Shown here in pieces: positions 44,729 through 53,113 of a stretch of 64,000 nt of DNA. The stretch is from Hyphomicrobiales bacterium (GTDB lineage: Bacteria; Pseudomonadota; Alphaproteobacteria; Rhizobiales; Rhizobiaceae): assembly GCA_900466605.1 (NCBI GenBank), contig UBMU01000001.1, forward strand, positions 151,514-215,513. The letters are read 5' to 3'. The stretch's first letter is position 1; every line of letters begins with the position of its first letter. A program made the position numbers and the translations under genes. The notes under the pieces were generated by a model. That model made no database searches. It had not been told where the DNA came from and saw only the letters and a program-made list of their open reading frames with translations.

Positions 44729-46378
44729 TTATCCGTCCAAGCCGTAGGCCATTGCAAGTATGGATGCGTCCGGGATCGCCAGTTGCCCTAGGACAAGGGC
44801 GACGATCGTTATGAAGACTGTGATCGCGATGACGTGAACAAGCGTTGACGAGGCTTCACGGACACGGCCTTCCAGACGTGTGCGACCATCCTCAAGCATC
44901 GTCTTTTGGCGAGTCCAACGCTGCTTGTTCAAATGGAAAAAGATGTAGGTCTTGATGATGGATCCATAGATTTGGTTGAAATAGATGAAGAAGGGATAGA
45001 GGGCTGAAACGCGTCGACGCGAATTGAACAGCATGAGCGTCAAAAGATATCGTGTGGTCAGAACCCAGAGAACGTAAATGAGGAAGGCAAACGGCGTTTC
45101 GAAGAGCCCGACCAGGAGGACCATTGCCAGTCCCGCGAGCGATGTCCACATCGAGACGCGCTGGTCGAAGATGGTCCACCATGTGAAGAATCCGACTTTC
45201 GACGGCCTCAGAGCCAGTGCCCGAGAATTCGTGCGTAGCATGTTGCCAAACCAGCGCACCATCAGCTGGGTTGCCGCCGGTAGAAAGTGCTTCGATGGAG
45301 GTTCCTCGACGGTCGCGACCACGACGTCGGGAATGTAGAGCATCTTGTAGCCGTTTCGTAGCACCCAGTACCAACTCGATTTGTCGTCTCCTGTCAGGAA
45401 CCTCAGCCGGCCGAAGCGCCAGTGGTCGACGTAGTCGGTTTCTACCTGTTTGACGAAATCGGCGTTGCAGATAATCGACGCTCTGAACATCGACATGCGG
45501 CCGGTAAGTGTTAGCACCTTGCGAGAAAGCCCGTTCGACGACATGAGGATATGGCGCTGGGCAAAGCGCAGGCTGTACCAGATATGGAATTTTGCCTTAC
45601 CGTGAACGTGGGAAACTTCATCCGTCGTGAGCGCACCGACATTGCTGTCAGCCCGGAAAAAGCCCATGCATCGGCCGACGAGATCGGCAGGCACGATTGA
45701 GTCCCCGTCAATCACCGCCACGACGTCGTCTCTCCCCGGGTCTTGGCGGGAGATAGCCCGAAAGGCATAGGCCAAGGCATCGCGCTTCCCTGTTCCCCCG
45801 ATGCGCGTGATGACAAGGCCCACCTTTGTGTTGCTGCCGCAGACCAATCGGTGCAGCAGTTTGATCAGGCGCTGGTCTCCCATTTCGACGATCGAGGCGA
45901 CAACCGTGGCACCACCGGGAGCACGTTTTGCGGCTTCAAAGGCTGCGCGATAAACAGCTGCCGTGGTATCGCCATCGATGCGGAAACTCGTGACGAGCAG
46001 AAAAACGTGCAAATCGGGCTGCTGACCGGGGCTCGTCTGCATCGCGGCGTCAGCTGCCTTACGCATCTTCGGGAAGACGACGGAACGGTAGATATTGGAA
46101 CGTACGAAATGAGTGAGGCCCCAACCATATCGCCAGACGGCAAGGAAACCGAGCCCAAAGAGTGCACCGGAATGGGCACTTGCAAGGCTGTCAAGCGGTG
46201 TAACGAAGGCAACGCAGAGTACGACTGCAATATAGAGAAGATGAGCCTCGATGGTTTCACTCCACGCGACTATACGCAAAGTCGAATCCGCTTCACGGCC
46301 GGCCGGTCGCGTTGCCACTAGACGATCTACTGGCGCGGCAACTGGTCCATAGCCATCGGCGTTTCGTATTCCCGCCAT
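44729..46378 (-). CDS. alg8: Family 2 membrane glycosyltransferase (Alg8-like polymerase)
   Basis: A 549-residue processive GT2 enzyme with two N-terminal and several C-terminal transmembrane helices. The catalytic core has VVAVIDGDSIVPADLV (first Asp motif), FLTGDDKSSWYW (residues about 326-337) and the QLMVRWFGNMLR segment (about 371), a sequence pattern specific to Alg8, followed by FFTWWTIFDQRVSMWT. Alg8 polymerises GDP-mannuronate into polymannuronate through the inner membrane. I prefer the ATG at 46378, which gives a start close to the first helix; an upstream ATG at 46489 overlaps the dehydrogenase stop (TGATG) and would add 37 residues, so the start is uncertain. Confidence 0.9.
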   Translation of the reverse strand: MAGIRNADGYGPVAAPVDRLVATRPAGREADSTLRIVAWSETIEAHLLYIAVVLCVAFVTPLDSLASAHSGALFGLGFLAVWRYGWGLTHFVRSNIYRSVVFPKMRKAADAAMQTSPGQQPDLHVFLLVTSFRIDGDTTAAVYRAAFEAAKRAPGGATVVASIVEMGDQRLIKLLHRLVCGSNTKVGLVITRIGGTGKRDALAYAFRAISRQDPGRDDVVAVIDGDSIVPADLVGRCMGFFRADSNVGALTTDEVSHVHGKAKFHIWYSLRFAQRHILMSSNGLSRKVLTLTGRMSMFRASIICNADFVKQVETDYVDHWRFGRLRFLTGDDKSSWYWVLRNGYKMLYIPDVVVATVEEPPSKHFLPAATQLMVRWFGNMLRTNSRALALRPSKVGFFTWWTIFDQRVSMWTSLAGLAMVLLVGLFETPFAFLIYVLWVLTTRYLLTLMLFNSRRRVSALYPFFIYFNQIYGSIIKTYIFFHLNKQRWTRQKTMLEDGRTRLEGRVREASSTLVHVIAITVFITIVALVLGQLAIPDASILAMAYGLDG

Positions 46379-46488
46379 CGGTTCCTGCCTCAATCGTCGT
46401 GTGATGCAGATCGAGAAACACTTCGGCTTCTCGCATATATCGCCCTGGATAGATGCGCCGGCCGAACGAAGCGGCCGGCGTGAAATCA

Positions 46489-47880
46489 TCACCAGCAAAG
46501 TCCGTGATAGGTGACGTTCCTATTCTCCGGCTGCTCGATGCGTGCAAGGTCGATGACTGTCACCGGCCTGGCGGCACTTTCGAGTGCATCTTTCAGACCG
46601 GGATACCTGTTGCCTATGACGATTACTTCGCATGCCGCAATGACGTCCCTGATGCTGTCGCAAAGGAGGGGTGCGATATGCTTCAGGAAATTGCGGCTCT
46701 GGCTGGCATCCCTGGCGACGTTCGGATCGTAGACCGTCACTTCCTTCCCCTTACCGAGGAAGCCTTCGACGAGCTCCAGCAATGGGCTTTCCCTGAGGTC
46801 GTCGGTATCGGCTTTGAAGGTCAGGCCGATGAAACCGATGGTCTCGTGGGAAGCTGCATCAACCAATGATCTCGCGTGCTCGATTTGAACGGTATTGGCT
46901 AGGCGCGCAGCGTCCAAAACCGGCGTCGGTACGTTCATCGAGCGGCCGAGCGCCGTCAATGCCCGCAGATCCTTAGGAAGGCAAGATCCGCCGTAGGCAA
47001 AGCCCGGTTTCATGTAGGCTTTGGATATGTTCAATCGCGTATCCGAGCACAAAACGTCCATGACGACGTGACTGTCGATGTTCTTGGCTTTGCAGATGTT
47101 TCCTATCTCATTAGAAAAGCTGATCTTAACGGCGTGCCAGCAATTGTTTGCGTATTTCACGATTTCAGCGCTGCGCATGGGAATGACGTGTGGCGTGATT
47201 CCAATGTGTCCAACAAGAGCCTTGAGTGCGTCGATGGAGCGGGTGTCATCTGCATACTGCCCGAACACAATGGCGCCGGGCTTGTAGTAATCGGCGATCG
47301 CCGTGCTTTCTCGAAGGAATTCCGGGTAGTAGGCAATGCCAAAATCACGTCCTGCAGACTTGCCGGAAGCTTTTTCCAGGGTCGGTATGACCAACTCCTC
47401 CATTGTCCCTGGAAGGATGGTCGAGCGCATCACGACGATATGAAAATCGCTTTTGTGGCGGAGCGCCTTGCCAATATCCTCACAGACTTGGCGTACATGG
47501 TTGGTATCGAGCGTGCCGTCAGACAGGCTTGGCGTTCCAACGCAGCAAAACGAGATGTCGGTGTCGTTGATCGCGTCTGCAGCGGAATGGGTTGCATTCA
47601 ACAGGTCACTTGCGTGGGCGGTCTGCAGCAACTCGGCCAAACCCGGCTCGACGATTGGAGCCAGGCCTCCGGCAAGTCGCTCGACTTTGAACCGGTCGGG
47701 ATCGACCGCGACCACGGAAAACCCGTCATTGCTGAGGCAGGCAGAAGACACGCATCCGACGTAGCCAGCGCCAAAGACGCTAATCCTGTAGCGACGTGCT
47801 TCTGCACTCGGATAGTAATTATCGAGAACAGTAACTTTTTGCTTGGCGGCAAGGCGGACGGTATTGAGTTCAATATCCAT
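46489..47880 (-). CDS. algD: GDP-mannose 6-dehydrogenase-like enzyme (AlgD-like)
   Basis: A 463-residue nucleotide-sugar dehydrogenase. NAD-binding VFGAGYVGCVSSACLS, then PEFLRESTAI, KYANNCWHAVKISFSNEIGN, the catalytic Cys300 in YGGSCLPKDLRAL, and TFKADTDDLRESPLLELVE. The order and wording, including the LCW C-terminus, are closer to AlgD (GDP-mannose to GDP-mannuronate) than to UDP-glucose dehydrogenases as I know them. There are 31 extra residues before the usual N-terminus. The ATG at 47880 follows GAGG by six bases. First gene of the operon, so it would commit precursor to the polymer. UDP-glucose as substrate cannot be excluded from sequence. Confidence 0.88.
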   Translation of the reverse strand: MDIELNTVRLAAKQKVTVLDNYYPSAEARRYRISVFGAGYVGCVSSACLSNDGFSVVAVDPDRFKVERLAGGLAPIVEPGLAELLQTAHASDLLNATHSAADAINDTDISFCCVGTPSLSDGTLDTNHVRQVCEDIGKALRHKSDFHIVVMRSTILPGTMEELVIPTLEKASGKSAGRDFGIAYYPEFLRESTAIADYYKPGAIVFGQYADDTRSIDALKALVGHIGITPHVIPMRSAEIVKYANNCWHAVKISFSNEIGNICKAKNIDSHVVMDVLCSDTRLNISKAYMKPGFAYGGSCLPKDLRALTALGRSMNVPTPVLDAARLANTVQIEHARSLVDAASHETIGFIGLTFKADTDDLRESPLLELVEGFLGKGKEVTVYDPNVARDASQSRNFLKHIAPLLCDSIRDVIAACEVIVIGNRYPGLKDALESAARPVTVIDLARIEQPENRNVTYHGLCW

Positions 47881-48397
47881 GTGGAACCTCGTCTGCGCAC
47901 AGTTAAATCTTCCGGCGAATGTCTTCGTCGGAACAGATGCTTACAGTCTAAGGAAACCCCACCAGACGTATTTCTCTATCGTCTTTGTTGTCGCGGTGGA
48001 AAGATGCTAAGCGCAAATAACGGTATGTGCAATAGATAAAAATTAGATCAGACTAATATAGATTTTAAACGCACATCTGTCGATGGAAATAAATAAGAAA
48101 AATCAAGAGATTATGAAGAAGGTTTAGGTGGATTAGGGGTCGCGAATCGCCGAAAAGCTTTGGCTTTTCAGGGTTAATCGTCAGCACTTTAGCGATAAGA
48201 TCAATGTCTTTGAGTTTATTTCGTCATGTAGTTCGGAAGGATTTTGCAAAGGGTGTTCGATACTATCGAACGAAAGTAATTAATACTGCTTTACATGCTG
48301 ATCGCTTGCTGGTCGGGACCGAGCGAGATTAGTAAAGGGACGCAAACAATGGCGCACGACCGCCGTTGACCAGGTCGTTTTCAGGAGCCTTATTTGG
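47881..48397. promoter_or_regulatory. Long AT-rich upstream region of the alginate-like operon
   Basis: A 517-base non-coding region upstream of algD, bounded on the right by the 3' end of the amino-sugar operon. It is much more AT-rich than the coding DNA around it (especially 48030-48120). It contains a hairpin GAAAAGC (48152-48158) with GCTTTTC (48163-48169) and the palindrome at 48255-48271. No AlgU-type promoter was recognised. Confidence 0.55.
48255..48271. promoter_or_regulatory. 17-base perfect palindrome, probable operator
   Basis: GTTCGATA-C-TATCGAAC is a perfect inverted repeat with a single central base, about 375 bases before the algD start in AT-rich DNA. It looks like a transcription-factor site; the protein that binds it is unknown. 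Confidence 0.5.
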
Positions 48398-49222
48398 TTA
48401 CCCCTTGACAGCACCTGCAGTCATCGAGCCCGAGATCTGCCGGTACATGATGAGGCCGAGGGCAGCTGGCGGCAGCGCGCCGAGGATCATGACAGCAGAG
48501 GCCGTACCCCACTGCACCCCTCCTCCGCTTGCCGCAAAGAAGAAGGATGCGCCCACGGTCATTGGGACGGCTCGGCTGGTCGTAAGCATCAGGCCAAACA
48601 GAAACTCGTTCCATGCCGTGATAAAGCCGAAGATGAAGGTCGTCACAAGTGCCGGTCTGATGACGGGCCGGATGATCATGAGCATAACCTGCCAAGAGCT
48701 GGCGCCGTCGACTTTCGCTGCCTCGTCTAGCTCCAGCGGCACGTCGGAAATAGCATTGACCAAAATGACGAGTGCAAGCGGCGTGTTTACGATGGTTAGG
48801 ATGAGGCCAAGGCCGAGCTGCGTGTCGAGAAGGCCAAGCCACTGATACATCATGTAAAGCGGAATCGCGAAGATAATCAGTGGTACGGCACGCAGGTTGA
48901 TGATGATCGGCAAGAGAGTTTTCTTGCCGGCCTCGCTCCGCGCAATGGCATAGGCTGCGGGAAAAGAAAGCACGATGGCAAGGCCCGTACCCACGAGTGC
49001 GGCGATGGTACTGTTGAGGAGATAGGAATAGATATTGAAACGGTCCGTCTGAGTCAGGACGCGTAGATAGTTTTCAAGTGTCGGCTGGCTCACCCAAAGA
49101 CCAGCGTTTGTGGAGAGCTCTCGCGCGCTCTTCAGGGATGTGACGAGCGTTACGATGACTGGGAAGTTCATGGCGAGTGCCGCGACTGCAAAGACGATCC
49201 AGCGAATGGCATTGAGCATCAC
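48398..49222 (-). CDS. Sugar ABC importer permease (MalG type)
   Basis: A 274-residue, six-helix CUT1 permease with the EAA loop DEAAKVDGASSWQVMLMIIRPVIRP at about residue 170-195. It overlaps the upstream permease stop by four bases. It is the last gene of the GntR-controlled amino-sugar operon; no ATPase gene follows before the 517-base gap, which is unusual for this importer class. Confidence 0.92.
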   Translation of the reverse strand: MMLNAIRWIVFAVAALAMNFPVIVTLVTSLKSARELSTNAGLWVSQPTLENYLRVLTQTDRFNIYSYLLNSTIAALVGTGLAIVLSFPAAYAIARSEAGKKTLLPIIINLRAVPLIIFAIPLYMMYQWLGLLDTQLGLGLILTIVNTPLALVILVNAISDVPLELDEAAKVDGASSWQVMLMIIRPVIRPALVTTFIFGFITAWNEFLFGLMLTTSRAVPMTVGASFFFAASGGGVQWGTASAVMILGALPPAALGLIMYRQISGSMTAGAVKG

Positions 49223-50088
49223 TTTGTCCTCCTGCGACCGGCAAGCCAGTTAAGACCGTAGAGCACGGCAAGTGACGCGACGAAGAGTACCACGGATGCG
49301 GCAACTGCCTTGCCGATTGCACCCTCCTTGAAAAAGGCCTGGTAGATGTAGATCGAGAGTGATGTCGTCGATCCCCCCGCACCACTGCCCGTCAGGGCAT
49401 AGACGTTGTCGAACACGCGAAAGCCATCGATAAAGCGGATGAAAAAGGCGATGACTAGCGTCGGCAGCATCAGTGGAAGCTCGATCCACCATAGGATTTT
49501 GTACCAGGGCGCACCATCAAGTGAGGCAGCCTCGCGTACATCAAGAGGTATCGCAACATAGGCCATATAGAAAAGCAGGAAGGCGAACGGCGTCCACTGA
49601 AGCGTCTCGACGACGAGGAGGGTGCGGAATGCATTGTTGATGTCGAGAAAAGCCGGGCTATCTCCAAACCACAGGAACAGATAGTAGGGCACGGGCCCCG
49701 CAAACTCATGTAGAACAAGCCGGTACATCAAACCGATCATGGCCGGAGCAACCATCAAAGGCAGCATCAACGGCGCCATAAGAAATGATCGCTTTAGAAG
49801 TAGCGGCGCAAGAAAGACTGCGAGAAACAGACCAATTAAGCATTCGGCAAGCGCGGTCAGAATGCCAAATCGCATTGAGAACGACACGGCTTGCCAGAAC
49901 TCGCGGTCGACAAGCACCGATCCGTAGTTTCCAAGGCCGCTTAGACTTGGATTGCGCAGGTTTTCAAAGCTGACCGTCGATACCGAGTAGATCAGGTTGA
50001 CGAGTGAAGGAAAGCCCAGAAACAGAAGCAGAAACGCCACAAGTGGCGCGAGATAGGCTCTGCCTTCCGCACGTTTTACAATAGCCAT
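49219..50088 (-). CDS. Sugar ABC importer permease (MalF type)
   Basis: A 289-residue inner-membrane permease with the EAA loop REAASLDGAPWYKILWWIELP near residue 190, six predicted helices, and the N-terminal segment FPSLVNLIYSVSTVSFENL. It follows the binding-protein gene by 52 bases and overlaps the next permease by four. Confidence 0.92.
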   Translation of the reverse strand: MAIVKRAEGRAYLAPLVAFLLLFLGFPSLVNLIYSVSTVSFENLRNPSLSGLGNYGSVLVDREFWQAVSFSMRFGILTALAECLIGLFLAVFLAPLLLKRSFLMAPLMLPLMVAPAMIGLMYRLVLHEFAGPVPYYLFLWFGDSPAFLDINNAFRTLLVVETLQWTPFAFLLFYMAYVAIPLDVREAASLDGAPWYKILWWIELPLMLPTLVIAFFIRFIDGFRVFDNVYALTGSGAGGSTTSLSIYIYQAFFKEGAIGKAVAASVVLFVASLAVLYGLNWLAGRRRTK

Positions 50089-50140
50089 TATGGTCCGCCG
50101 GATGTGCCGGCGTCGGGCAAAGCCCGACGCCGGGTTCGCC

Positions 50141-51472
50141 TTACTTCTTCAAGAGATCCTGCATGCCTGTCTTGACGTGGGCAAGCGCATCGTCGAGCCC
50201 CTGCTGGCCGGACCAGTAGCCCGTGAATTCCTTCGCCTGGAGTTCATAAACCGAGAGCGCGTTGGCGGAGGTGGCGCCGTTCATCACATAGCCGTACTTG
50301 CTGGCGAACTCACCAAGCTTGACGAGATCTGGACGTTCCTTGGAAACCTTGGCCACGACGTCGGTCGAAAGGGCGGGCGAGCCACCGCTCTTGGCATACA
50401 AAAGTGCGGCATCTTCACTTGCCAACCATTTCAGGAACTTGGTTGCTCCTTCCTTGTTCTTGGCATTCTTGTTGAGACCGAGGCCGAGGCCATGGATGTG
50501 ATCGGCGCGTCCATCAGTGCCAGCGGGTGGTGCTACCATACCGGTTACTTCAGCAACAGCAGGCGACTTTTCCGCATTGGTCAAATCGGCTGCTGCGGCG
50601 TTCCACTGTAGCGCAGTGGCAGCCTGTCCCGAGCCATACGCGGCGTTGGTTTCGGGATACTCGTAGCTCAGAGAGTCCTTAGGCGAGGCGCCGGCATCAT
50701 AGAGTTTCTTATAGAGTTCGAGACCAGTCTTGTATGCATCCGAATCAACGGTGATCTTGCCTTCCTTATCCATCCAGTCGCCACCATAGGAACGGGGGAG
50801 AGATTGGAAAACCATCATGTTGAAGAGCAGGTTCTTCATCTGCAAGACAGTGCCGTAGCGCACAGGGCTCGCTGGATTCACCTGCTTGCTGAAGTAGAGT
50901 GCGGTCGCTGCCCAGTCATCCCAGGTCCAGCTATCAGGATCCTTCGGCTGAAGCTCCTTGCCCAGATACTTCTTGGCAATTTCTCCGTAGGTTTTCTTGG
51001 CAGCGTCGTCCTTCATTAGGGCGTCGACTAGATCCTTGCGATAGTACATAAAATGTAGGGATAGATCGGTCGGTACACCATATTGCTTGCCGTCGAATTG
51101 CATAGTCTTGAGAACGGATTCGCCAAATACCTTTTCTGCATCTCCGCCCAGTTCGACTGGTTCCATGTATGGCGCGTACCGGCCTATCGAATAGGTCGCG
51201 ACCAGATTGACGTCAAAGGCGTTTGAACCGGCAGCCATGTCAGCTTGCAACTTGTCAAAGAAACCATCACGGTTGAAGAAGAGCAGCTCTACCTTGTCAG
51301 TGTCGGCGATGCCAGCCTGGGCATTGTAGGCTTCCACCGTAGCCCTGAGTGCTGTTTCCTCAGAACCGCCTGGCCAACCCAACACAGTTACGGTCGCGTT
51401 CGCAAGACTGGGCAGACTGACGCTCGCAAGAAGCGCCGCCATGACCAGAAGAGACTTATTTTTGAATACCAT
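50141..51472 (-). CDS. Sugar ABC importer substrate-binding protein
   Basis: A 443-residue family 1 extracellular solute-binding protein with a Sec signal peptide (cleavage after SLANA, residue about 26). The mature N-terminus TVTVLGWPGGSEETALR and SNAFDVNLVATYSIGRYAPYM are typical of the family. The ATG at 51472 is six bases after AAGGGA; an in-frame ATG ten codons earlier would spoil the signal peptide. The operon context (fused NanE-ROK kinase) suggests ManNAc, sialic acid or a related amino sugar as ligand, which the sequence itself does not prove. Confidence 0.92.
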   Translation of the reverse strand: MVFKNKSLLVMAALLASVSLPSLANATVTVLGWPGGSEETALRATVEAYNAQAGIADTDKVELLFFNRDGFFDKLQADMAAGSNAFDVNLVATYSIGRYAPYMEPVELGGDAEKVFGESVLKTMQFDGKQYGVPTDLSLHFMYYRKDLVDALMKDDAAKKTYGEIAKKYLGKELQPKDPDSWTWDDWAATALYFSKQVNPASPVRYGTVLQMKNLLFNMMVFQSLPRSYGGDWMDKEGKITVDSDAYKTGLELYKKLYDAGASPKDSLSYEYPETNAAYGSGQAATALQWNAAAADLTNAEKSPAVAEVTGMVAPPAGTDGRADHIHGLGLGLNKNAKNKEGATKFLKWLASEDAALLYAKSGGSPALSTDVVAKVSKERPDLVKLGEFASKYGYVMNGATSANALSVYELQAKEFTGYWSGQQGLDDALAHVKTGMQDLLKK

Positions 51473-51517
51473 TGTCGTTCCCTTTCTTATGTTAGGTTTC
51501 ATGCTCTTCGCCCGCCG

Positions 51518-53053
51518 CTACTTGCCCTCTCCAGCAAGATCCGCAGCGCCTATGATTCCCGCCCGAGAGCCAAGCTTTGCCGCCACAAGACGCGGAGTAA
51601 CCCGTGGTGGTAGCTCCATCAGATGGCCGCGCATCAGATCGATATAGCCCTGTGCCAATCCAATACCGCCGCCGATGACGATCAGGTCGGGGTCGAGCAT
51701 GAGCTGGATATCACGGCAAAGGATCGCTGCGCGATGCGCCGAACGGGACACGATGTCGGCGGCCCAACTTTCGCCGTTGCGTGCGCGTTCGAAAACCTCG
51801 ATGGCATCGACTGGATAGCCGGCACTTAGTGCCTCGCTGGCGATCCACCTGCCCGACGTCTGATCTTCGAACGGCGCCTGCCCCTGAGATGGGGAGCGGA
51901 TCAGTCCGAAGTGGCCTGCAAGTCCTGAAAGCGGCTTCCCGTTGATGACGATGCCTCCTCCAATGCCGGTCGAAATCGTCAGAAAAACCAGGTTACGGCC
52001 AGCTCCAGCGCCAAACCGGTATTCACCCCAGGCCGCAGCCTGCGCATCGTTGATCGCATGGGCAGGCTTGCCAAACAGCACTTGGACGCGGTCGACAAGA
52101 GGATAGCGTTCAGGAATAGGCAGTGTTGCTGGATTGAGTGCCGACCAGCTGTTGCCTTCGATGAAACCTGTGACGGCAATGCCGATCTTCGTATATCGAT
52201 CGCGCCAGTTGGATGTACACTCGAAGATTTTTGCAAGCCAGGCATCTGGCCCGGCGTCGCGCTCAGTCGGGACAACAATTTCGTCCAAGACGCTACTGCC
52301 GCCGACGAGCGCGGCCATCGTCTTGGTGCCGCCGATGTCGATGGAGAGGACAGCTTCGGCGCCCGTGTTGTCAATTGCCTCATACGCCCACCCAATTGCC
52401 TCCTTGAACCAGGAGGTCACGTGTTCGGTGCGAGTGATGGCAGAACCGACGACAACGGCAAATGCTCCAGCTTGCGCAGCCGCAGCCGCCTGTTCTGGGG
52501 AGCGAATGCGTCCCTCAGCTATCACGAACGGCGTCAGTTTTCGCATCGCCGCGATAAGTTCAATATCCGGCTCGACTGGTTCGGGCCCGCCGACATAGCC
52601 CGAAAGCGTGGTGCCGACGAAATCGACGCCTGCTGCAAGAGCCCGCCTCGCATCCGCAAGCGAGGAGCAGTCTGCCATGGTCAGTTTGCCTCGCGCCTTC
52701 ACGGTGCGGACAAGCTCCTCAACCGAGGCCGGACGGATGCGGTCCGTGGCGTCGAACGCGATGATATCGGCGCCGGCGTCGGCAAGTTCTTCGGCATCGG
52801 AAATGAATGGTGTAATGCGAACCGGACTGTCTTGAAGATCCCGCTTGACGATGCCGACAATCGGCGCCGTGACGGCTGACCGCACAGCCTTGACATAGGC
52901 TACAGACTCGATCCGCAGCGCACTTGCACCGGCATTGAGGGCAGCTTCGGCGAAGCCAGCGACGAAATCAGCATGATCCATCGGCCCGTCGGGAACCGGC
53001 TGGCAGGATACGATAAGGCTATTCCTGATGTCTTCCCGTTGCACCCGTGACAC
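51518..53053 (-). CDS. nanEK: Fused ManNAc-6-phosphate 2-epimerase / ROK sugar kinase
   Basis: A 511-residue two-domain enzyme. Residues about 1-225 form a NanE TIM barrel: LIVSCQ, the catalytic Lys in GIVKRDL, and the Glu in VIAEGRIRSPEQ. Residues about 235-505 form a ROK kinase with the phosphate-binding VLSIDIGGTKT and a catalytic-Asp region HAINDAQAAAWGEY. The family's zinc-binding CxCGxxGC stretch is absent: after GHFGLIRS the sequence reads PSQGQAPFEDQTSGRW with no Cys. Together the two activities would phosphorylate ManNAc and convert it to GlcNAc-6-phosphate. No NanA aldolase or NagA/NagB is in the window. The start is a GTG with only a weak site, so the N-terminus is uncertain by a few codons. 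Confidence 0.9.
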   Translation of the reverse strand: MSRVQREDIRNSLIVSCQPVPDGPMDHADFVAGFAEAALNAGASALRIESVAYVKAVRSAVTAPIVGIVKRDLQDSPVRITPFISDAEELADAGADIIAFDATDRIRPASVEELVRTVKARGKLTMADCSSLADARRALAAGVDFVGTTLSGYVGGPEPVEPDIELIAAMRKLTPFVIAEGRIRSPEQAAAAAQAGAFAVVVGSAITRTEHVTSWFKEAIGWAYEAIDNTGAEAVLSIDIGGTKTMAALVGGSSVLDEIVVPTERDAGPDAWLAKIFECTSNWRDRYTKIGIAVTGFIEGNSWSALNPATLPIPERYPLVDRVQVLFGKPAHAINDAQAAAWGEYRFGAGAGRNLVFLTISTGIGGGIVINGKPLSGLAGHFGLIRSPSQGQAPFEDQTSGRWIASEALSAGYPVDAIEVFERARNGESWAADIVSRSAHRAAILCRDIQLMLDPDLIVIGGGIGLAQGYIDLMRGHLMELPPRVTPRLVAAKLGSRAGIIGAADLAGEGK

Positions 53054-53084
53054 TCCATTTTCGGCATCACGATAGATGGAAAAT

Positions 53085-53112
53085 ACCAGATTACAACCAG
53101 TTTGTAACTGGT
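53085..53112. promoter_or_regulatory. Nested inverted repeat, probable GntR operator
   Basis: The 28-base element has outer arms ACCAG (53085-53089) / CTGGT (53108-53112) and inner arms TTACAA (53091-53096) / TTGTAA (53102-53107) around a five-base centre. It fills the 60-base gap between the GntR stop and the NanE-kinase start, so it is well placed to control the amino-sugar operon. Confidence 0.72.
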
Positions 53113-53113
53113 C

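Noticed and set aside
46379..46498. The Alg8-like gene starting at the TTG/ATG near 46489-46498
   Set aside because: It would add about 37-40 residues without membrane or family character; kept as an alternative start because of the TGATG overlap.
47068..48039. A 323-codon plus-strand frame opposite algD that continues into the upstream region
   Set aside because: Mostly antisense to the conserved dehydrogenase; the part outside it has no coding character.
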